DNA of 64,000 nucleotides from Saccharothrix sp. (GCF_031180885.1 NZ_JAPSLK010000004.1:1-64000); one strand, 5' to 3'. Positions 36,827 through 45,551 are shown, counted from the stretch's first letter. Translations and numbers: made by a program. The notes: a model not told the origin generated them from the letters alone.

Positions 36827-37132
36827 TCAGGAGGTCGGGTCGTCGTCGTGGTCGTGGTCGTCGTAGAGCACCCACAGGTCGCCGTCGTCGCAGCGCCACT
36901 CGTCCCAGCGCCCGACGACGACACCCGCCGCGCCGGCCGACTCGCACAGCACCTGGTTGTGGAAGTCGCCGTAGTACTCCCAGTCGTCGTCCGGATCGTC
37001 GGGGTCGTCGTTGTTGTCGCGCACGGTGGACGACGTCACGTCCACCGGAGCCGCGGTCGCGGGGGCGGCGGTGCCGACGGTGGCGGCGCACAGGCCGGCG
37101 GCGACGAGGGCCAGCGCGAGGGTTCGGTTCAT
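36827..37132 (-). CDS. Small secreted acidic protein
   Basis: Secreted protein of 101 residues. The signal peptide MNRTLALALVAAGLCAATVGTAAPATAA precedes a mature part with many Asp residues (NNDDPDDPDDDWEYYGDFHNQVLCESAGAAGVVVGRWDEWRCDDGDLWVLYDDHDHDDD) and one Cys pair. The acidic tail could chelate metals. ATG 37132 has an AAAGGAG site 8 bases upstream. It follows the terpene cyclase gene after a 22-base gap on the same strand and may be cotranscribed with it. Confidence 0.75.
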   Translation of the reverse strand: MNRTLALALVAAGLCAATVGTAAPATAAPVDVTSSTVRDNNDDPDDPDDDWEYYGDFHNQVLCESAGAAGVVVGRWDEWRCDDGDLWVLYDDHDHDDDPTS

Positions 37133-37154
37133 CGAGGTGTCTCCTTTGGACGGT

Positions 37155-38228
37155 TCAGCGGACGAGGTCGTCCCACCACCAGGCGATGGCGGGGATGGGC
37201 GGTGGACCGGGGTCGGGGTCGGAGGGGTGGTCGGACCAGCCCGGTTCGGGCCGCACGGGCGGGGCGTCGTCGTCGAACGCGGTGTAGCGGGGCACCGCCA
37301 GCGCCCAGTCGGTGTTGCCCCGGATCGAGTGGCCGAGGCTGTCCAGGTGCAGCCGCAGCGCGGAACTGCACGGCCTCGCGGTGGCCTGCTCGCGCAGCGT
37401 GAGGAACCGGGACATGATCCGGTCGCGCAACCCGACCGCCGCGCGCACCGCCTCGTCGGGGGACAGGCCCTGGTGGTGGATCAGGACGTTGACGACGTTC
37501 TGCTCGGTGTTGTCCTCGGCGAACTCCTTGAAGTACGAGTGCAGGTCGTTGTCCCACGAGTCGATCAGGTAGGCCATCTCGCGCAGCGCGCGCACCGGCA
37601 GCGAGTCCATCTCGGCCGCCGGCACCTCCGCCCGGTTGGCGATCTCCAGCAGTTCGAGGGTGGGCGCGCCGCCCGCGGAGTTCAGGCGCTGCACGGCGTA
37701 GTCCTCCAGCGAGGGCATGTGCCCGCACTCCCGGTTGGCGACCTGCCAGGCCACCGCGAACAGCCACGCGCGGTGCGCGTCGATGAACCGCTGGACCTGC
37801 ACCGGGGTGGCGCACGCGTGCATGTCACGGGCGATGTCCTGCAACGCCAGGGCGAACCGGTCGTCGGACAACGGGTGCCACGGCGCTTCCAGCGCGCGCT
37901 GGACGAGCGTGGCCGAGGTGAGGTAGTCGTGTGCGCTGGTGCTGTAGTCGCCGACGTCGCAGCGCATGTCGTCGTAGATGAACCCCCAGTACGCCCAGCG
38001 GGCGGCGACCTGGAGGCCGTCGTCGTCGGCGTGCGGCGCGAACCGGCCGAACAGCTCGGCGCTGTTGGTGCCGATGATCCGCCGGCGCTGGCGGTCGTCC
38101 GCGCACAGCCCGATGCGGTCGATCCACTCGATCGCGCGCTGCTCGGCCTCGGCCACGCGGGGGTGGATGGCGGCCGGGATGGGGCAGTAGAACGGCGGCA
38201 TCCGGACCGGTGACTCGACGGTGATCAC
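37155..38228 (-). CDS. Class I terpene cyclase
   Basis: Bacterial terpene synthase of 357 residues. The Asp-rich metal motif DDMRCD is at 86-91, a pyrophosphate-sensor Arg near 181, the NSE triad NDLHSYFKE at 227-235, and the RY pair at 314-315 (AVPRYTAF). The N-terminal FYCPIPAAIHP block is typical of actinomycete sesqui- and diterpene cyclases. It ionises a prenyl diphosphate and cyclises it; the product cannot be predicted. GTG 38228 or ATG 38201 is the start. The divergent prenyl synthase supplies a plausible substrate. Confidence 0.93.
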   Translation of the reverse strand: MITVESPVRMPPFYCPIPAAIHPRVAEAEQRAIEWIDRIGLCADDRQRRRIIGTNSAELFGRFAPHADDDGLQVAARWAYWGFIYDDMRCDVGDYSTSAHDYLTSATLVQRALEAPWHPLSDDRFALALQDIARDMHACATPVQVQRFIDAHRAWLFAVAWQVANRECGHMPSLEDYAVQRLNSAGGAPTLELLEIANRAEVPAAEMDSLPVRALREMAYLIDSWDNDLHSYFKEFAEDNTEQNVVNVLIHHQGLSPDEAVRAAVGLRDRIMSRFLTLREQATARPCSSALRLHLDSLGHSIRGNTDWALAVPRYTAFDDDAPPVRPEPGWSDHPSDPDPGPPPIPAIAWWWDDLVR

Positions 38229-38458
38229 GCGGGACTCCCGTCGGCGCGACGTGCTCGCCGGTGACCCCGGCCCGGTCGAGCACCGGGGTCACCGGGAGCC
38301 GGTGCTGCGCGACGCCCGTGAGGACGTGATCGACCGCGCGGCACGGGAACGGGGAGTGCGCGTCCGGGTGGGACGTCGGCGTTCGGCGAACAACCGCGGA
38401 AGCCGGGGGGTGGCCGGAGGCGGCGTGCGGGTTCTCCGGTCGGGTCGTCGTCAGGCAT
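38225..38458 (-). CDS. Possible small ORF coupled to the terpene cyclase
   Basis: A 77-codon frame starts at ATG 38458 behind an AGGAG site with good spacing, and ends in a GTGA overlap with the cyclase start, the usual coupling geometry of this genome. The product is Pro/Arg/Gly-rich (MPDDDPTGEPARRLRPPPGF...). After about 30 codons the third positions lose their G/C bias, and another frame looks more coding, so a frameshift or chance is possible. Confidence 0.3.
   Translation of the reverse strand: MPDDDPTGEPARRLRPPPGFRGCSPNADVPPGRALPVPVPRGRSRPHGRRAAPAPGDPGARPGRGHRRARRADGSPA
38260..38293. promoter_or_regulatory. Leader hairpin upstream of the terpene cyclase
   Basis: GGTGACCCCGG (38260-38270) pairs perfectly with CCGGGGTCACC (38283-38293) with a 12-base loop, 32 bases before the cyclase start on the minus strand. 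It could be an RNA hairpin in the leader or an operator. Confidence 0.4.
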
Positions 38459-38926
38459 CGGGGCTCCTGGGATCTCGTGGACCACCGGTTCGGGGACGCG
38501 GGAAGAAGGCCGCCAAGCGGCCGAAATGGGCGCGACCGCGTTGTCGCGGAAAATGACGTGCACACCGACGGTCGCGCACCGGGGAGATCTTTTCAAGCGC
38601 GCCGGCGACGACCACGCCAAGGCGTTCTCCGCGACCACCCGAAAGTGTGGGCATCACTACCGGGGAACTGGGAAAGAGCGGGTCAACGGGTCCGCCGCGA
38701 CCGGAACGGGCGCTGGATTCCGTTGACCTGCAAGGGTTCCCGGTAACCGAATGGGCGGGTCGAACGCGCAGCGCGACGGCGGGACACCCTTTCGGGGCCG
38801 GCCGGCGGGGCCGGCCGCGTGTTAATTTTCCAAGCACATCCCCGCGGTGCCGAGCACCGTTGACGTCCCCTTCATTTCGCCCGGCTGCGGGCGTCGCCAT
38901 TCGCTCGAATCGCGTCCGGAGGAATC
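38459..38926. other. Intergenic region between the divergent terpene operons
   Basis: No convincing gene. The segment presumably holds both divergent promoters. A GGCCGGCC-loop-GGCCGGCC hairpin (38797-38817) followed by GTTAATTTT sits about 100 bases before the prenyl synthase start, in the orientation of an attenuator or terminator. A GGAGGAATC ribosome site precedes ATG 38927. Confidence 0.5.
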
Positions 38927-40030
38927 ATGACGACCGGTCATCTCGTCGACGTAGCCGCGCCGGCGGAACCCCGCGAGGTCGACTTCGACCGCGTCCGGCG
39001 GGACGTGGACGCCCACCTGGCCGACTTCCTCGACCACAAGCGCCGCACCGCGCCCGACGCCTGCCTGTCCGCGCTGGTGGACCTGGTGCGCGACTTCATC
39101 GCGGGCGGCAAGCGGCTGCGCCCGCTGTTCTGCTGCTGCGGGTGGGTCGCCGCGGGCGGTGAACCCGACGACCCGGCCGTGCTGTGGACGGCGGCGGCGC
39201 TGGAGCTGTCGCACTCCTTCGCGCTGATTCACGACGACATCATGGACGCCTCGGACCTGCGGCGCGGCCGGCGGACCGTGCACCGGTCGGTGGCCGACGA
39301 CTGCGCCGAGGACTGCGGCTGCGACCGGGACGCGGCCGAGCGGTTCGGCGAGAGCACCGCGATCCTCGTCGGCGACCTGTGCTTCGCCTGGTGCGACGAA
39401 CTGCTCACCCGGCCGCGCCTGCCCGAGGAACGGCTGCGCACCGTGCGCAAGCTCGTCGGCACCATGCGCACCGAGCTGATCGCGGGCCAGTTCCTGGACA
39501 TCGCGCCGCCGTCGGAGGAGCAGCCGATGAGCCGGGCGTGGCGCGTGGTGCGGCTCAAGACCGCCCGCTACACGGTGGAACTGCCGTTGCAGATCGGCGC
39601 CGCGCTGGCCGGCGCGGACCGGCGGCTGCTGGCCGCGTGCAGCGCGTACGGCGCCCCGCTGGGCGAGGCGTTCCAGCTGCGCGACGACCTGCTGGGGGTG
39701 TTCGGCGACCCGGCGGTGACCGGCAAACCCGACGCCGACGACCTGCGCGCCGGCAAGCGCACGGTGCTGATGGCGTTGGCGTGGAAGGAATCGACGCCCG
39801 AGCAGCGGGAGGTGATCCGCGGCCTGCTCGGCGATCCCGCGCTGACCGCAGCGGACGCCGAACGGCTGCGGGAGGTGATCCGGGCGACCGGGGCGCGGGA
39901 GCGGGTCGAGCAGATGATCCAGGCCCGGGCGAACCGGGCGCTCGCCGCGCTGCGCACCGCGCCCGTCACCGCGGCGGCCCGGCACGCGTTGACCGACCTG
40001 GTCGCCCTGGCCACCCGGCGCGCGCGGTGA
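38927..40030 (+). CDS. Polyprenyl diphosphate synthase
   Basis: Trans-prenyltransferase of 367 residues that condenses isopentenyl diphosphate with allylic diphosphates. GGKRLRP (60-66), the first Asp-rich motif DDIMD (103-107) and the second DDLLG (253-257) are present. Chain length is probably C15-C20 as in actinomycete GGPP synthases near terpene cyclases (inference). It has unusually many Cys residues, about ten, including FCCCGW near 69-72 and DDCAEDCGCDRD near 125-134. Its stop overlaps the ABC ATPase start (GTGA). Confidence 0.93.
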   Translation: MTTGHLVDVAAPAEPREVDFDRVRRDVDAHLADFLDHKRRTAPDACLSALVDLVRDFIAGGKRLRPLFCCCGWVAAGGEPDDPAVLWTAAALELSHSFALIHDDIMDASDLRRGRRTVHRSVADDCAEDCGCDRDAAERFGESTAILVGDLCFAWCDELLTRPRLPEERLRTVRKLVGTMRTELIAGQFLDIAPPSEEQPMSRAWRVVRLKTARYTVELPLQIGAALAGADRRLLAACSAYGAPLGEAFQLRDDLLGVFGDPAVTGKPDADDLRAGKRTVLMALAWKESTPEQREVIRGLLGDPALTAADAERLREVIRATGARERVEQMIQARANRALAALRTAPVTAAARHALTDLVALATRRAR

Positions 40031-40659
40031 CCGGCGACTTCAGCCTGCGGGCGGTCAACATCCACAAGTCCTACGGGACCCGCCCGGTGCTGCGCGGCGT
40101 CGACTTCACCCTGCGGCCCGGCGAGATCATGGGCGTCATCGGCGAGAACGGCGCGGGCAAGACCACGTTGCTGCGCGTGCTCGCGGGCGAGCTGAAGGCC
40201 GACCGCGGCGAGGTGCTGCAACGCGACCGGCTGGGCTACTGCCCGCAGCGGATCGTGGTCAACGACGAGCTGACCGTCGAGCAGCACCTGCGCTACTTCC
40301 AGTGCGCCTACCAGCTCGACGACCTCGGCCGCGCGTACGAGCTGCTGGAGCGGCTGGACCTGGCGAAGTACCGCAACCGCAAGGCCGGCGTGCTCAGCGG
40401 CGGCACCCGGCAGAAGCTCAACCTCACCATCGCGCTCATGCACGACCCCGGCGTGGTGCTGATGGACGAGCCGTACCAGGGCTTCGACTGGGAGAACTAC
40501 CTGAACTTCTGGGCCATCACCAACGAGCTGCGCGACCGCGGCCAGTCCGTGCTGGTGATCTCGCACATCGCCCACGACGTCGAGCGGTTCGACCGGATCC
40601 ACCGGCTGCGCGCCGGTCGGGTGGTCGACGAGGACGCACCCGAGAGGATCACGACATGA
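40027..40659 (+). CDS. ABC transporter ATP-binding protein
   Basis: ABC ATPase of 210 residues. Walker A is GENGAGKTT (about 39-47), the signature is LSGGTRQKLNL, Walker B is GVVLMDEPYQG, and the switch His is in VISHIAHD. This is the exporter-type ABC-2 arrangement with a separate permease. GTG 40027 overlaps the prenyl synthase stop, and its own stop overlaps the permease ATG (ATGA), so all three proteins are translationally coupled. That link suggests export, or membrane handling, of a prenyl or terpene product (inference). Confidence 0.92.
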   Translation: MTGDFSLRAVNIHKSYGTRPVLRGVDFTLRPGEIMGVIGENGAGKTTLLRVLAGELKADRGEVLQRDRLGYCPQRIVVNDELTVEQHLRYFQCAYQLDDLGRAYELLERLDLAKYRNRKAGVLSGGTRQKLNLTIALMHDPGVVLMDEPYQGFDWENYLNFWAITNELRDRGQSVLVISHIAHDVERFDRIHRLRAGRVVDEDAPERITT

Positions 40660-41780
40660 CCTCCTGGTCGGAACTCCGGTCGGAGCTGAGGGCGTTCCGG
40701 ACCTCGCTGGACGACCGGACGACGTGGCAGGCGTGCCTGCTCAAGGCGGTCTTCTTCGAGATCTCCCAGCACGCCCGCAACCGGCTGGCACTGGCGTTGG
40801 TCGTGTTCTTCATCCCGATGTGGCTGGGGCTGGTGAAGGGGATCATCCCGAGCAACCCGGTCGACTTCCACTCGGCGGTGACCGACGGCGTGCTGCGGGT
40901 GCCCGCGAACGAGCTGGCGACGATCTCCGGCGCGATCAACGCGGTGACCCTGATCATCGGGTTCATGATGTTCGCCGCCGTGCGCAGGTCCAGCGACTTC
41001 GACACCCGGCTGGTGCTGGCCGGGTACTCGCGGGCCTGCCTGCTGACCGCGAAGCTGGTGGCGCTGGTGGTGATCTCGGTCGCGGTGGCGTCCTACGCGG
41101 GGGTCGTCATGACCCTGTTCTGGGACCCGCGACTGCCGTGGTGGTTGGGGTTCAGCCTGTTCATGAGCGGGCTGACCTACGGCGGGATGGGGATCGTGCT
41201 GGGGCTGGTGCTGTCCACCGAGCTGGCCGGCATGTTCGTGATCATCATGATCAGCCTGGTGGACGTGATGATCCAGAACCCGGTGATCAACCCGACGTCG
41301 AACCAGGACGTCGTGCGGTTCCTGCCCACGTACGGGGCGATGCAGACGGGCGCGGCGGCCGGGTTCACCGACCAGGGGTCGCTGGGGTACGCCTCGATCG
41401 CGTTGCTGTGGCTGGTCGGGTTCGCGTGCGTGGGCGTGGCGGCGTTCTACTTGCGCACCAAGGACCACGCGCAGCACGCACCGGTTCCGGAAACACGGGG
41501 TTCAACGCCGGCGGTGGTGGTTGTCGCCACCCGGGCGGACGGGTCGTTGGAGGTGCGGTCGATGTCGGGTCCGGTTGTCGTGTGTTCGCACTTGGCGCCT
41601 TGTGAGACGAAGTGCGAGGTTCCCGCGCCGCGTGCGAAGCCCCGTGCTCCTCGTCGGAGCCGGGGGGCGACGGCGGCTGCATCTCCCGCGTCGCACACGG
41701 CTGTCCCTACGCACACAGCGGTTGCCACTCACACGGCCGCTTCCGGTGCCACGGCGGCCGAAGCTGCGGCTCGTTCGTAA
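40656..41780 (+). CDS. ABC-2-type permease with Cys/Ala/Pro/Thr tail
   Basis: Membrane protein of 374 residues with about six membrane segments (FIPMWLGLVKG, AINAVTLIIGFMMFAA, LVALVVISVAVASYAGVVM, GFSLFMSGLTYGGMGIVLGLVLS, MFVIIMISLVDVMI, IALLWLVGFACVGVAAFYL). After the last segment comes a tail of about 90 residues with three Cys (VVVCSHLAPCETKCEVPAPRAKPRAPRR) and Ala/Thr/His repeats (SHTAVPTHTAVATHTAA), unusual for this family. It is the channel partner of the coupled ATPase. Confidence 0.88.
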   Translation: MTSWSELRSELRAFRTSLDDRTTWQACLLKAVFFEISQHARNRLALALVVFFIPMWLGLVKGIIPSNPVDFHSAVTDGVLRVPANELATISGAINAVTLIIGFMMFAAVRRSSDFDTRLVLAGYSRACLLTAKLVALVVISVAVASYAGVVMTLFWDPRLPWWLGFSLFMSGLTYGGMGIVLGLVLSTELAGMFVIIMISLVDVMIQNPVINPTSNQDVVRFLPTYGAMQTGAAAGFTDQGSLGYASIALLWLVGFACVGVAAFYLRTKDHAQHAPVPETRGSTPAVVVVATRADGSLEVRSMSGPVVVCSHLAPCETKCEVPAPRAKPRAPRRSRGATAAASPASHTAVPTHTAVATHTAASGATAAEAAARS

Positions 41781-41885
41781 CCACCGCTGAGCCACGTGGG
41801 TCACTGGGCCGTTCGGGCGGTCTTCGGGTGATCATGCGCGGGACCGGGAACCGTAGTCCGTGATGCGGCTTGCGGGGAGGCGGTC

Positions 41886-43178
41886 GTGCGCGGGTGGCTG
41901 GTCGGTGTGGTCGCGGTGCTGGTCTGCGGGTGCGGCGGGTTGGGCGCGACGCCGGCCGACGCCCCGAACACGCTGGTCACGATGGGTTTCGGCCAGCCCG
42001 ACGAGCACGCCACCGCCCGGGTCGCGGTGTTCCGGGCGGCCCACCCCGAGGTCGACGTGCGGATCAACGAGGGCGCGTTCGACGAGCAGCAGTTCCTGTC
42101 CGCCGTCGCCGCCGAGGACCCGCCGGACCTGGTCTACGCCGAGCGCCGCAAGCTGGGCAGCTACGCGGCACGGGGTGCGGTGCTGAGCCTGGACGACTGC
42201 GTCCGGGAGCACGGGGTGGACCTCGGCGAGTTCCGGGAAGCGGCGCTGCGCCAGGTCACCCACGAAGGCCGGGTGTACGGGCTGCCGGACTTCGCGATGA
42301 CCCGGGTGTTGATCCTGAACAACTCCGCGCTGCGCGCGGCCGGTGTCGATCCCGCATCAGTGTCCACAACGGACTGGAGCGCGCTCGCGGAACTCGTGGC
42401 GCGGCTCAACCGGCCCAAGCGCATCGCGTTCGACCCCAAGGTGCCGGAGTTCCTGCCGTTGTGGGCCAAGGCGAACGGGGTGGACCTGGTCGGAACTCGG
42501 CTGGACGACCCGCGTGTGGTGGAGGCCGTCCGGTACACGGCCGAACTCGTGCGCCGGCAAGGGGGTTGGGCGTCGTTCAAGGCGTTCCGCGACACCTTCG
42601 ACCAGTTCGGCGCGCAGAACGCCTACGTCACCGGGCAACTCGCCGCCATGCCGATGGAATCCTGGTACCTCAACACCCTCGCGACCAACTCACCGGACGT
42701 GGACGTCACCATCGCGCCGTTCACCGACCGGCGGGGGCGGCCGCTGACCGAGTCGTCGGGCCAGGCGTGGGCGATCCCGAAAGGCGCGCGGCACCCCGAC
42801 CTGGCGTGCCGGTTCCTGGTGACGATGACCGACGCCGACACCTGGGTCACCGCGGCGACCGCGCGGCGGGACGCGTTGGCGGCAAAGGGAAAACCCTACG
42901 GCGGCACGTTCACCGCGAACCGGGTGGCGGACGAGCGGATCTTCCGGGAGGTGTTCGACCCGCGCGGGAACCGGATCCTCGAACGCGGGGTGCCGCAGGT
43001 GTTGGCGTTGCAGGACGAGGCGTTCGCGCTCGCGCCCAGCCCGGCGGCCAGTGAGCTGGTGCGGGCGTGGGAGGGCGGGGTGAACCGGGTGCTGACCGGG
43101 CGGCAGAGCCCGGAGGACGCGATGGCCCAGGCCCAGCGGGAAGCCGAACGGGCGCTGCGCCGGGTCGGTGCGCGGTGA
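41886..43178 (+). CDS. ABC transporter solute-binding lipoprotein
   Basis: Family 1 solute-binding protein of 430 residues. The short signal ends in lipobox LVCGC (Cys about 16). The mature part contains TLVTMGFGQPDEHATARVAVFRAAHPEVDVRINEGAFDEQQFLSAVAAEDPPDLVYAERRKLGSYAARG, the standard receptor beginning. GTG 41886 has a GGGGAGG site. The ligand is probably a carbohydrate, judged only by family. The stop overlaps the first permease start (GTGA). As in the first importer, no ATPase or regulator is encoded here. Confidence 0.88.
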   Translation: MRGWLVGVVAVLVCGCGGLGATPADAPNTLVTMGFGQPDEHATARVAVFRAAHPEVDVRINEGAFDEQQFLSAVAAEDPPDLVYAERRKLGSYAARGAVLSLDDCVREHGVDLGEFREAALRQVTHEGRVYGLPDFAMTRVLILNNSALRAAGVDPASVSTTDWSALAELVARLNRPKRIAFDPKVPEFLPLWAKANGVDLVGTRLDDPRVVEAVRYTAELVRRQGGWASFKAFRDTFDQFGAQNAYVTGQLAAMPMESWYLNTLATNSPDVDVTIAPFTDRRGRPLTESSGQAWAIPKGARHPDLACRFLVTMTDADTWVTAATARRDALAAKGKPYGGTFTANRVADERIFREVFDPRGNRILERGVPQVLALQDEAFALAPSPAASELVRAWEGGVNRVLTGRQSPEDAMAQAQREAERALRRVGAR

Positions 43179-44059
43179 CCGGCCGGGCGGGGTGGTGGTT
43201 CCTCCTGCCGTGGATCGTCGGGTTCCTGGCCTTCACCGCCGGGCCGATGGCGTTCAGCCTGTGGCTGTCGCTCAACCACTACGACATGCTCGAACCGCCC
43301 GAGTACGTCGGCCTGGACAACTACCGCGAGGCCCTGACCGACGACCGGGTCGGCACCGCGCTGTGGAACACCCTGTTCTTCACCGCCTTGCACGTGCCCA
43401 GCCAGGTCGTCCTGGCGCTCGCGCTGGCGGGTCTGCTGCGCCGGGCCGGGCGGGCGGCGGGGTTCTTCCGCACGGTCGTCTACCTGCCGGTGATGACGCC
43501 GCCGGTGGCGCTGGCCGCGCTGTTCCTGTTGCTGCTCAACGGCCAGAACGGCGCGGTCAACGCGTTCCTGGGCTGGTTCGGCTTCACCGGGCCGAACTGG
43601 ACCACCGACCCGGTGTGGATCAAACCCGGGCTGGTGGTGATGAGCCTGTGGACCGTGGGCAGCACGGCCGTGCTCTACCTGGCGGCGCTGACCCGGGTGC
43701 CGCCGGAGCGCTACGAGGCGGCGCGACTGGACGGGGCGAGCCCGTGGCGGCAGTTCTGGCACGTCACCCTGCCCGGGATCAGCGGCACGGTGTACTTCAC
43801 GGTGGTGGTGAACACGATCGCGTCGCTCCAGGTGTTCACCGAGGCGTACACGATGTTCTTCGGCGCGCGCGGCAAGCAGTCCGGTGAGGGCGACGCGGCG
43901 CTGTTCTACGTCATCCACCTGTTCCGCGAGGCCTTCGAGTCGTTGCGGATGGGGTACGCGTCGGCGTTGGCGTGGGGGTTGTTCGTGGTGATCGCCGTGG
44001 TCACGGCCGTGCAGGTGCGGTTGTCACGGCGGTACGTGCACTACGAGGGCGAGCGGTGA
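43175..44059 (+). CDS. Sugar ABC transporter permease 1
   Basis: MalF-like permease of 294 residues with about six membrane segments. The EAA loop is YEAARLDGASPWRQFWHVTLPGISG. GTG 43175 overlaps the stop of the receptor gene. It starts almost directly with the first membrane helix (WWFLLPWIVGFLAFTAGPMAFSLWLS). It pairs with the next gene product. Confidence 0.9.
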   Translation: MTGRAGWWFLLPWIVGFLAFTAGPMAFSLWLSLNHYDMLEPPEYVGLDNYREALTDDRVGTALWNTLFFTALHVPSQVVLALALAGLLRRAGRAAGFFRTVVYLPVMTPPVALAALFLLLLNGQNGAVNAFLGWFGFTGPNWTTDPVWIKPGLVVMSLWTVGSTAVLYLAALTRVPPERYEAARLDGASPWRQFWHVTLPGISGTVYFTVVVNTIASLQVFTEAYTMFFGARGKQSGEGDAALFYVIHLFREAFESLRMGYASALAWGLFVVIAVVTAVQVRLSRRYVHYEGER

Positions 44060-44874
44060 TGAAGCGGGTGGGGGTGTGGTCGGGGCTGCTCGTCGTCGCG
44101 GTGGCGTTCGGGTACCCGTTCTGGTGGCTGGTCAGCGCTTCGCTCAAGGACCGCGCGCACGTGTTCGACAACGCGCTGCTGCCCAGGCCGTTCTCGCCGG
44201 GCAACTACGTCGAGGTGTGGCGGGCGGTGCCGTTGACGACGTGGATCGTGAACAGCGTCGCGGTGGGGGTGGCGGCGGCCCTGGCGGCGACGGCGGCGAG
44301 CGCGGTGGTGGCATTCGGTTTCGCGATGTTCCGGTTCCGGGGGCGGACACTGCTGTTCGGCGTGGTGCTGGCGACGATGATGCTGCCCGGCGCGGTGACC
44401 ATGGTGCCGGTGTACCTGGAGTGGCACGCGCTGGGCCTGGCGACCACGCAGATCCCGTTGTGGGCGCAGAACCTGTTCGGGTCGGCGTTCTACATCTTCC
44501 TGCTGCGCCAGTTCTTCCTGGGCTTGCCGCGGGAGGTCTTCGACGCGGCCCGGGTCGACGGTGCGGGGGCGTGGCGGTTGTTCACGAGCATGGCGGTGCC
44601 GTTGGCGCGTCCGGGGTTGATCGTGGTGTTCGTGTTCGAGCTGAAGGCGGCGTGGACGGACCTGATCAAGCCGTTGATCTACCTGCGCGACCCGGATCTG
44701 TACACCCTGTCGCGCGGGTTGAAGACGGTGCTGGACCGATTCGGGGAGGGTGGGGAGGCGCAGTGGGAGCTGGTGCTGGCGGCGAGCGCCGTGGCCACGG
44801 TGCCGATGGTCTTGCTGTTCCTGGTGGCACAGCGGTACTTCGTGCGCGGCACGGTCACCCAGCACGTCGAATAG
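44059..44874 (+). CDS. Sugar ABC transporter permease 2
   Basis: MalG-like permease of 271 residues, about six membrane segments. The coupling loop is FDAARVDGAGAWRLFTSMAVPLARP. The ATG at 44059 overlaps the preceding stop as TGATG; GTG 44056 is an alternative start in the same frame. It completes the membrane part of an importer that must borrow an ATPase from elsewhere. Confidence 0.9.
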   Translation: MKRVGVWSGLLVVAVAFGYPFWWLVSASLKDRAHVFDNALLPRPFSPGNYVEVWRAVPLTTWIVNSVAVGVAAALAATAASAVVAFGFAMFRFRGRTLLFGVVLATMMLPGAVTMVPVYLEWHALGLATTQIPLWAQNLFGSAFYIFLLRQFFLGLPREVFDAARVDGAGAWRLFTSMAVPLARPGLIVVFVFELKAAWTDLIKPLIYLRDPDLYTLSRGLKTVLDRFGEGGEAQWELVLAASAVATVPMVLLFLVAQRYFVRGTVTQHVE

Positions 44875-44952
44875 CCCAGTGCGCGGAAATGTCCCGCCGA
44901 CCGGGGCGGACGTGCTTACACTGCGCTCAAACGGGGACCTGGGGGAGTGCGC

Positions 44953-45546
44953 GTGGACGACAGCGGGAGCAGCAGTAGCGACAGTTCGTCGAGCAGTGGG
45001 AGCAGTTGGAGCGACAGCTCGTCGAGCAGCGGCTCCAGCTGGGACAGCAGCAGCAGCTTCGACCGGGCCGACTCCTACTTCGACCAGCCCGGCCAGGTCG
45101 GCGGGTACGAGTCCTACCCGCCTCCCGTGCCCGGTCAGCCCCACCCCTACCCCGGCTACCAGCAGCCTTACTACGACAACCAGCACGGCCGGTACCACCA
45201 CGGCCACCCGTCCCACCACAGCCACCACGTCCACCACTCCCGCCACCGGTTCGAGCGCGGCCGGGGCGGTCGTGGGAGCCTGGCCGGGGCGCCCGGGTGG
45301 GTGCAGGCGTTCGTGTGGATCGGGGTGGTGCTCGCGTTCGGCGGGGTCGCCATGTTCCTCGCGGAGGTGCTGAGCCACGCCGGCTCCGCCATGGACCGCA
45401 CTGGACCGTTCGGCGTGTCGGACCCGTACGCCGTACCCGGCCAACGCGACACGCCGGACCTCGGGGGCGCCGTCGTGCTGTTCTTCGCCGGGTTCGTGCT
45501 GGTCTTCATCGGCGTCCTCGGGCAGGCCACCTCCCGGCGGCCCTGA
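44953..45546 (+). CDS. Ser-rich/His-rich two-span membrane protein
   Basis: Protein of 197 residues with three zones: an N-terminal Ser-rich tract (SSSSDSSSSSGSSWSDSSSS, about 5-40), a Tyr/Pro/His-rich tract (YPPPVPGQPHPYPGYQQPYYDNQHGRYHHGHPSHHSHHVHHSRHR, about 54-98), and two membrane helices (WVQAFVWIGVVLAFGGVAMFLAEVL and GGAVVLFFAGFVLVFIGVLG). The His cluster could bind metal. GTG 44953 fits the GGGGGAG site better than GTG 44947. No homologue is recognised. Confidence 0.75.
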   Translation: MDDSGSSSSDSSSSSGSSWSDSSSSSGSSWDSSSSFDRADSYFDQPGQVGGYESYPPPVPGQPHPYPGYQQPYYDNQHGRYHHGHPSHHSHHVHHSRHRFERGRGGRGSLAGAPGWVQAFVWIGVVLAFGGVAMFLAEVLSHAGSAMDRTGPFGVSDPYAVPGQRDTPDLGGAVVLFFAGFVLVFIGVLGQATSRRP

Positions 45547-45551
45547 CCGGA

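Noticed and set aside
38221-38556. A 111-codon plus-strand frame upstream of the prenyl synthase
   Set aside because: Basic low-complexity product, codon bias only in the first third, no ribosome site; mirrored by minus-strand frames.
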